Shown one piece after another: positions 59,437 through 64,000 of a DNA stretch of 64,000 nt (its first letter is position 1; every line of letters begins with the position of its first letter). Made by a program: the position numbers and the translations under genes. The DNA is taken from contig NZ_AP017569.1 of assembly GCF_002355655.1 (NCBI RefSeq), positions 2,046,001 to 2,110,000 of the forward strand, read 5' to 3'. This DNA is from Halorubrum trapanicum (GTDB taxonomy: Archaea; Halobacteriota; Halobacteria; Halobacteriales; Haloferacaceae). The notes under the pieces were generated by a model that did not search any database, had not been told where the DNA came from, and saw nothing but the letters and a program-made list of their open reading frames with translations.

Positions 59437-60309
59437 ATGGCGCAAGAGGAAGGCGAGTACAAGATCACCGACACGCAGGCGAAGTTCGCGGTCGCGGTCC
59501 GCGAGGGCCGGAAGGTGAGCGACGTCTCGTGGACGCCCGGCCGCGTCCTCCTCTCGAACCGGCGGCTCATCCTCGCCGGCAACGACGGGAAGCGGACCGT
59601 CCCGCTGTCGAAGCTGGAACGGCTCGGCGGCCGGCACGACGCGAACCAGTCCGTCGCGCGCGTCTCCAACTACGTGAGCTTCGACCTGGGCGAGCAGGTG
59701 TTACTCGTCGCCGCCAAGGACCACGAGCCGTTCGAGCGCGACGTCTACCGCGCGCTGCTCGACCAGAAGACCGTGATGGTGAAACACCCCGCCATCGAGG
59801 GCGGGGTCGTCACGGACACCGAGTGGGAGCAGGCCCGCGTGAAGATCGACGAGAACGGGCTCAACGCCGCCCTGGAGCGCGGCGCCTTCGTGAAGTTCGA
59901 CCTCGACGACATCAGCGGGCTCGACGCCGCGAAGCGCACCGTCAACGGCGACAAGAAACCCGTCATCGAGGTGTCGCACACCGACGACGAGGGGACGAGC
60001 ATCGAGACGCACGTCGCGGGCGACCCGAGCCGGATGCGGTTCGTCGAGTCGTGGCTGCGCAAGGGCGAGGAGCGGTCGTCGACGAACGTCGACCTCTCCA
60101 GCCGCGACCGCGAGGTGCTGATGGCCCTGTACTCCGGCGTCTCGCCGTTCGAGATCCCCTCGTTCCTCGGGATGGACGTCGACGACGTCGAGGAGACGTT
60201 CGAGCGGCTCGTCGAGCTCGAAGTGGTCGAGGAGGTGCGGGTCCGCCGCGAGGTCGCGCTCAACTCCCGCGGCCGCAACATCGCCAGCGAGGCGATGAAC
60301 GAGCAGTAA
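59437..60309 (+). CDS. cheF: CheF (DUF439) taxis protein linking Che system to archaellum
   Basis: 290 aa. DUF439 family: KITDTQAKFAVAVREGRKVS near 9-28, WTPGRVLLSNRRLILAG near 31-47 and a C-terminal winged-helix-like part (SSRDREVLMALYSGVSPFEI). In Halobacterium two such proteins, CheF1 and CheF2, bind CheY and the archaellum accessory FlaC/D/E complex. Starts immediately after the HEAT gene stop. Last gene of the cheBARHEAT-F run. Confidence 0.9.
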   Translation: MAQEEGEYKITDTQAKFAVAVREGRKVSDVSWTPGRVLLSNRRLILAGNDGKRTVPLSKLERLGGRHDANQSVARVSNYVSFDLGEQVLLVAAKDHEPFERDVYRALLDQKTVMVKHPAIEGGVVTDTEWEQARVKIDENGLNAALERGAFVKFDLDDISGLDAAKRTVNGDKKPVIEVSHTDDEGTSIETHVAGDPSRMRFVESWLRKGEERSSTNVDLSSRDREVLMALYSGVSPFEIPSFLGMDVDDVEETFERLVELEVVEEVRVRREVALNSRGRNIASEAMNEQ

Positions 60310-60397
60310 CGGCGCTCACCTCTCCCGGACGGCGAGTCAACGCCGGCGCGCCGCGGCGTCGAACCACCCTTAAGTCGGTGCCGCGCCGAGTCGGTCC

Positions 60398-61111
60398 ATG
60401 AGCTACGAGGCAGTGCTTTTCGACCTCGACAACACGCTGTACCCGTACGCCCCGTGTAACGAGGCGGGCAAGCGGGCCGCGCTCGACGCCCTCCGCGAGC
60501 GCGGGTACGACCTCGACCGCGACGCGTTCGACGACCTGTACGCGACCGGGCGGCGGGAGACCAAACGGGAGACCGGCGGGACCGCCGCCTCGCACTCCAG
60601 GCACGTCTACTTCAAGCGCGGGCTGTACCGGCACGCCGGCGACCCCGACCCCGCGGGCGCGCTGGCGGCCGGCGACGCCTACTGGAACGGCTACCTCGCG
60701 GCGATGTCGCTCTGTGACGGCGTCGAGGCGGTCCTCGACGCGCTCGACGCGGCGGGGACCGACGTCGCGGTCGTGACGAACCTCACGACGCGGGTCCAGC
60801 TGCGGAAGCTCGTTCGCCTCGGAATCGACGACCGGATCGACCTGCTCGTCACCTCCGAGGAGGTCGGCCGCGAGAAGCCGAGCGCGCTCCCGTTCACGGC
60901 CGCGCTCGCCGAGCTCGACCGCCGGCCGAGCGAGGCGCTGGCGGTCGGCGACAACGTCGAGACCGACGTCGCCGGCGCGAACGCCGTCGGGCTCGACTCC
61001 GCGCTGTTCGTCGCCGACGGGGACGCGCCCGCCGACGCGGACCTCTCCGAGGGGCAGCGGCCGGACCACCGGCTCGACGCGCTCGCCGACCTGACGGAGG
61101 CGGCGGCGTGA
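60398..61111 (+). CDS. HAD-family phosphatase, probable RuBP phosphatase of the nucleoside pathway
   Basis: 237 aa. HAD motifs: [10 protein letters not shown] (D9, D11), [13 protein letters not shown] (motif II Thr), REKPSALPF (Lys) and [12 protein letters not shown] (acidic motif IV). On its own a sugar-phosphate phosphatase. In this cluster it fits ribulose-1,5-bisphosphate phosphatase giving ribulose 1-phosphate, as in the published non-carboxylating pentose bisphosphate pathway of haloarchaea. A CTTAAG box 26-30 nt upstream suggests a leaderless mRNA; GTGA overlap with the aldolase gene. Confidence 0.85.
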   Translation: MSYEAVLFDLDNTLYPYAPCNEAGKRAALDALRERGYDLDRDAFDDLYATGRRETKRETGGTAASHSRHVYFKRGLYRHAGDPDPAGALAAGDAYWNGYLAAMSLCDGVEAVLDALDAAGTDVAVVTNLTTRVQLRKLVRLGIDDRIDLLVTSEEVGREKPSALPFTAALAELDRRPSEALAVGDNVETDVAGANAVGLDSALFVADGDAPADADLSEGQRPDHRLDALADLTEAAA

Positions 61112-61821
61112 CCCCCGACGGCTCCGGCGGCGGCGGCTCCCGCTCCGCAGGCGGTTCCGGCCGGGACGCGAACCCGGACCTCCTCCGGGAGGCGCGTGAA
61201 GCGGTCGTCGAGTACGCACCGGCGCTCGCGGACCTGACGCCCGGGCGGACCGGGAACCTGAGCGTCCGCGACGGCGACCGGGTCGCGGTCACGCCCACCG
61301 GCGTCCCCTACGACTCCTTCGACGCGGCGGACGTGCCCGTGGTGTCGCTGGCGGGCGAGCGGCTGGCCGGGCGGATGGCGCCGTCGAGCGAGGTGCCGAT
61401 GCACACGGGAATTTATCAACACGACCGGCCGGGCGCGATCGTCCACACCCACTCGCCGTGGGCGACGACGATGGCGACGCTCGGTCGGAAGCTCCCCCCG
61501 ATCCACTACATGATCGCCGCCGTGGGCCGGGAGGTGCCGCTCGCCGACTACGCGCCGTACGGCACCGAGGAGCTGGCCGCGAACGTCGTCGCCGCGATGG
61601 CCGAGGCGGACTCGGACGCCGCAATCTTAGCGAACCACGGGCTCGTCGTCACCGGGCCGGACGTGGAGACGGCGGTGGAGAACACCCGCCACGTCGAGGA
61701 CATCTGTCGGCTCTACCTGCGCGCGTCCGCCGTCGGCGAGCCGCACGTGCTCACCGACGAGCAGATGGCGACGGTGGAGGAGCGGTTCGAGAGCTACGGC
61801 CAGCAGCCGGACGCGGAGTGA
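61108..61821 (+). CDS. Class II aldolase/adducin-family aldolase, probable ribulose-1-phosphate aldolase
   Basis: 237 aa, GTG start. Zinc ligands H113, H115 (VHTHSPWAT) and H177 (LANHGLVV) and catalytic E95 ([11 protein letters not shown]) define a FucA-like aldolase; GRTGNLSVR near 47-55 is the phosphate loop. Would split ribulose 1-phosphate into DHAP and glycolaldehyde if the pathway assignment holds. The basic alternative is L-fuculose- or other 1-phosphate aldolase. Coupled to the HAD gene (GTGA). Confidence 0.87.
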   Translation: MTPDGSGGGGSRSAGGSGRDANPDLLREAREAVVEYAPALADLTPGRTGNLSVRDGDRVAVTPTGVPYDSFDAADVPVVSLAGERLAGRMAPSSEVPMHTGIYQHDRPGAIVHTHSPWATTMATLGRKLPPIHYMIAAVGREVPLADYAPYGTEELAANVVAAMAEADSDAAILANHGLVVTGPDVETAVENTRHVEDICRLYLRASAVGEPHVLTDEQMATVEERFESYGQQPDAE

Positions 61822-61849
61822 GGAGGGGAATCGCCGACAGTCGGCCGGT

Positions 61850-61858
61850 TTTATAAAT
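61850..61858 (+). promoter_or_regulatory. TATA box of the R15P isomerase-PfkB transcript
   Basis: TTTATAAAT ends 23 nt before the ATG at 61882, giving a leaderless start. It means that isomerase and kinase may be transcribed separately from HAD and aldolase. Confidence 0.6.
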
Positions 61859-61881
61859 ACACGGGCGGCTACCGGATCGGT

Positions 61882-62853
61882 ATGACAGACACCGAGCCGG
61901 CGCCGGCGGTCCGCGAGACCGCCGAGTCGATCGCGACCATGGAGATCCGCGGCGCGGCGACCATCGCCTCCGCGGCCGCCGAGGCCCTCGCCGAGCAGGC
62001 GGAGGCGGCGGCCGAGGCGGACGCGACCGCGAGCGACCCCGAGGCGTTCCGCGCGTCGCTGCGCGCCGCGGCCCGGACGCTCCGCGAGACGCGCCCGACC
62101 GCGGTGTCGCTGCCGAACGCCCTCCGGTACGTCCTCCAGCGGATGGAGGGCGACTCGGTCGACCGACTCCGCCGAAGCGTCGTCGACGCGAGCGAGGCGT
62201 TCGTCGACCAGCTCGACCGCGCGCAGGAGGACCTCGGGCAGGTCGGCGCGAACCGCCTCGCCGACGGCGACACGGTGATGACCCACTGCCACTCCACCGA
62301 CGCCCTGGCGTGCATCGAGGCGGCCGTCGAGCAGGGGAAGTCGATCTCGGCGGTCGTCAAGGAGACGCGCCCGCGCCAGCAGGGCCACATCACCGCCGAA
62401 CAGCTCCGCGACGCCGGCGTCCCCGTCACGCTCATCGTCGACTCCGCGGCGCGGCGCTACCTCGACGAGGTCGACCACGTCGTCGTCGGCGCTGACTCGA
62501 TCGCCGCCGACGGCGGCGTGATCAACAAGATCGGCACCTCGGGGCTCGCGGTCAACGCCCGCGAGCGCGGCGTCCCGATCATGACCGCCGCGCAGACGAT
62601 CAAGCTCCACCCGGAGACGCTGACGGGCCACACCGTCGAGATCGAGATGCGCGACGAGGCCGAGGTGATCGCTCCCGAGGCCCGCGAGGCGATCGGCGAG
62701 ATCGACGTCGAGAACCCCGCGTTCGACGTGACGCCGCCGCGATACATGGACGCGATCGTCACCGAGCAGGGGCAGTTCCCCCCGGAGAGCATCGTGACGC
62801 TGATGCGCGAGCTGTTCGGCGAGGGCGCCGCCGAGCCGTGGGCGGAGCCATGA
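61882..62853 (+). CDS. e2b2: Ribose-1,5-bisphosphate isomerase
   Basis: 323 aa, eIF2B-alpha/MtnA-like fold. Converts ribose 1,5-bisphosphate to ribulose 1,5-bisphosphate. The N-terminal helical domain (1-125) starts MTDTEPAPAVRETAESIATM and carries MEIRGAATIASAAAEALAEQ. The active Cys is C136 (MTHCHSTDALA) and the catalytic Asp D205 (VVGADSIAADGGVINKIGTS in part), matching the characterised Thermococcus enzyme. Stop overlaps the PfkB start by 4 nt. Confidence 0.92.
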   Translation: MTDTEPAPAVRETAESIATMEIRGAATIASAAAEALAEQAEAAAEADATASDPEAFRASLRAAARTLRETRPTAVSLPNALRYVLQRMEGDSVDRLRRSVVDASEAFVDQLDRAQEDLGQVGANRLADGDTVMTHCHSTDALACIEAAVEQGKSISAVVKETRPRQQGHITAEQLRDAGVPVTLIVDSAARRYLDEVDHVVVGADSIAADGGVINKIGTSGLAVNARERGVPIMTAAQTIKLHPETLTGHTVEIEMRDEAEVIAPEAREAIGEIDVENPAFDVTPPRYMDAIVTEQGQFPPESIVTLMRELFGEGAAEPWAEP

Positions 62854-64000
62854 GCGGGCGCGACGGCGCTCCGGATGACGGCGATCGCTCCGACGCCTCT
62901 GTCGACGGCGAGCGACCCGACGACGGTACCGAGGTCGACGACGGCGAGGGCGTCGGCGACTGGGACGAGACGGTCGCGGCGTGGGACCGCGAGGTCGACG
63001 AGTGGGAGGAGGCCCCGGACGGCGGCACCGAAGGGCGGGTCGACGGCGACGGGCCGGACGCCGACGGAACCGGCGACGGGCCGGACGAGGTCGACCCCGC
63101 GGTCGACCGCGACCCCGACCTGACCCCGGGCGACGCCGACCGCGTGCCGAAGGTCGTCTCGGCGGGCCACATCAACTGGGACGTGACGATCCACGTCGAC
63201 AGCCTGCCCGAGCCGGACGGGGAGACGCGGATCGACCGGCTCGAACAGTCCGGCGGGGGCAGCGCCGCGAACGTCGCGGTCGGGCTCGTCGATCTGGGCG
63301 GCCAGTCGGTCGTCTACGGCAGCGTCGGCGGCGACGAGTCCGGCGCGCTGGCGCTGCGCGAGCTCGCCAGCGCCGGCGTCGACCCCGGGCAGGTGCTGGT
63401 CGACGCCGACGAGCCCACCTCGGTGAAGTACGTCATCGTCGACGGCGGCGGCGAGCTGCTCATGCTCGCGAACGACGGCGCCAACGAGTCGTTCTCCGCG
63501 GCCGGGCTCGACCGCGACACGCTCGCGGCCGCCGACCACCTCCACCTCACGGGACAGCAGCCCGAGACCGCGGCGGCGCTCGCGACCGCGGCCGCGGAGG
63601 CGGGCGCGACGCGGAGCTTCGACCCCGGCCGCCGCGTCGCGGACCGCGATTTCGAGGCCGCGCTCCACGCGAGCGACGTGCTATTTTTAAATGACCGCGA
63701 GGCCGACGCGCTCGAAGCGGCGACCGACGTCGACCCGTGGGAGCCGGACGACCGCGTCGTCGCGATCAAGCTCGGCGACGAGGGCGCCACGGTGCGGACG
63801 CCGCACGGGAGCGTCTCGCACCCGGGGTTCGACGTCGACCCCGTCGACACGACCGGCGCGGGCGACGCCTTCGCGGCCGGGTTCCTCGCGGCCGCGCTCC
63901 GGGAGTCGGAGATCACCGGCGACGGGTTCTCGCACGACCCGCGCGACTACCAGGTGCCGATCCTGGTCGGCAACGCCTGCGGCGCGGTCGCGACCGAGTC
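62850..64000 (+). CDS. PfkB-family sugar kinase, probable ribose-1-phosphate kinase (cut by window edge)
   Basis: At least 383 aa without stop at the window end. Residues 1-100 are an acidic Asp/Gly/Glu-rich extension; the kinase begins near 101 (KVVSAGHINWDVTIHVDSLP). GGGSAANVAVGL near 134-145 and the catalytic signature DTTGAGDAFAAGFLAA near 332-347 (base D339) identify PfkB. In the proposed pathway it phosphorylates ribose 1-phosphate to ribose 1,5-bisphosphate. Substrate cannot be proven from sequence. ATG overlaps the isomerase stop (ATGA). Confidence 0.85.
   Translation, partial: MSGRDGAPDDGDRSDASVDGERPDDGTEVDDGEGVGDWDETVAAWDREVDEWEEAPDGGTEGRVDGDGPDADGTGDGPDEVDPAVDRDPDLTPGDADRVPKVVSAGHINWDVTIHVDSLPEPDGETRIDRLEQSGGGSAANVAVGLVDLGGQSVVYGSVGGDESGALALRELASAGVDPGQVLVDADEPTSVKYVIVDGGGELLMLANDGANESFSAAGLDRDTLAAADHLHLTGQQPETAAALATAAAEAGATRSFDPGRRVADRDFEAALHASDVLFLNDREADALEAATDVDPWEPDDRVVAIKLGDEGATVRTPHGSVSHPGFDVDPVDTTGAGDAFAAGFLAAALRESEITGDGFSHDPRDYQVPILVGNACGAVATE

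Overview
The window is high-GC haloarchaeal DNA, most like Halorubrum or a close relative in the Haloferacales. The predicted proteins are acidic (Asp/Glu-rich), many exported proteins carry Tat signals, promoters are TATA boxes about 27 nt upstream of ATG with almost no leader, and the gene set is archaeal (PriS, GINS, DnaG primase, GatD, PibD, CheF, ribose-1,5-bisphosphate isomerase). Genes fill most of the window. Two low-GC, AT-rich pockets (about 6.5-8.4 kb and 45.4-46.8 kb) and several GC-rich intergenic repeat elements stand out.

Layout. 0-6.5 kb: start of PEP carboxylase (cut by the window edge), a Rieske protein, small membrane and PGF-CTERM surface proteins, a zinc-ribbon protein, a repeat element with a 57-bp array, and an inositol-monophosphatase-family enzyme. 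6.5-11.5 kb: a low-GC Tat-secreted protein, then a module of two paralogous winged-helix/membrane regulators flanking two paralogous Tat-exported proteins. 11.5-17.2 kb: a beta-CASP nuclease, a DUF998-like membrane protein, the replication pair GINS-PriS, a second repeat element, a micro-ORF and a PadR regulator. 17.3-24.7 kb: gatD, a GNAT acetyltransferase, membrane proteins, HPP protein, prepilin peptidase pibD and dnaG. 24.9-36.8 kb: a sodium:solute symporter with its DUF3311 partner, small enzymes, MATE exporter, HEAT protein, secreted phospholipase-D-like protein, DHH nuclease, JAMM protease and FAD synthetase ribL. 37-45.4 kb: a respiratory block with a CtaA-CtaB-like fusion, a copper-type P-ATPase and a ba3-type oxidase operon. 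45.5-46.75 kb: a 1,224-bp transposon-like insertion. 47-51.4 kb: a SufU-like scaffold, a zinc-ribbon protein, a phosphohexomutase and a lipoprotein. 51.4-60.3 kb: KaiC-like ATPases and the chemotaxis cluster cheW / cheB-cheA-cheR-HEAT-cheF. 60.4-64 kb: HAD phosphatase, class II aldolase, R15P isomerase and PfkB kinase, which together match the non-carboxylating pentose bisphosphate route for nucleosides (PfkB cut by the window edge).

The most unusual content is a dispersed, GC-rich, noncoding element present five times (4.7, 15.8, 23.0, 46.9 and 49.2 kb; both orientations). Four long copies keep the same short conserved blocks, and their variable segments differ in sequence but stay complementary, so at least three of the four stems show compensatory changes. 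All but one copy are preceded by a TATA-like box, and all are followed by repeats of 51-66 bp, most of which hold ATTTATAA-like boxes. This suggests a structured RNA gene family or a structured non-autonomous element, in two subfamilies. One of its downstream repeats has been split by the 1,224-bp insertion, which has 16-bp terminal inverted repeats and an 8-bp target duplication; removing it restores a 66-bp spacing identical to that of the sister copy.
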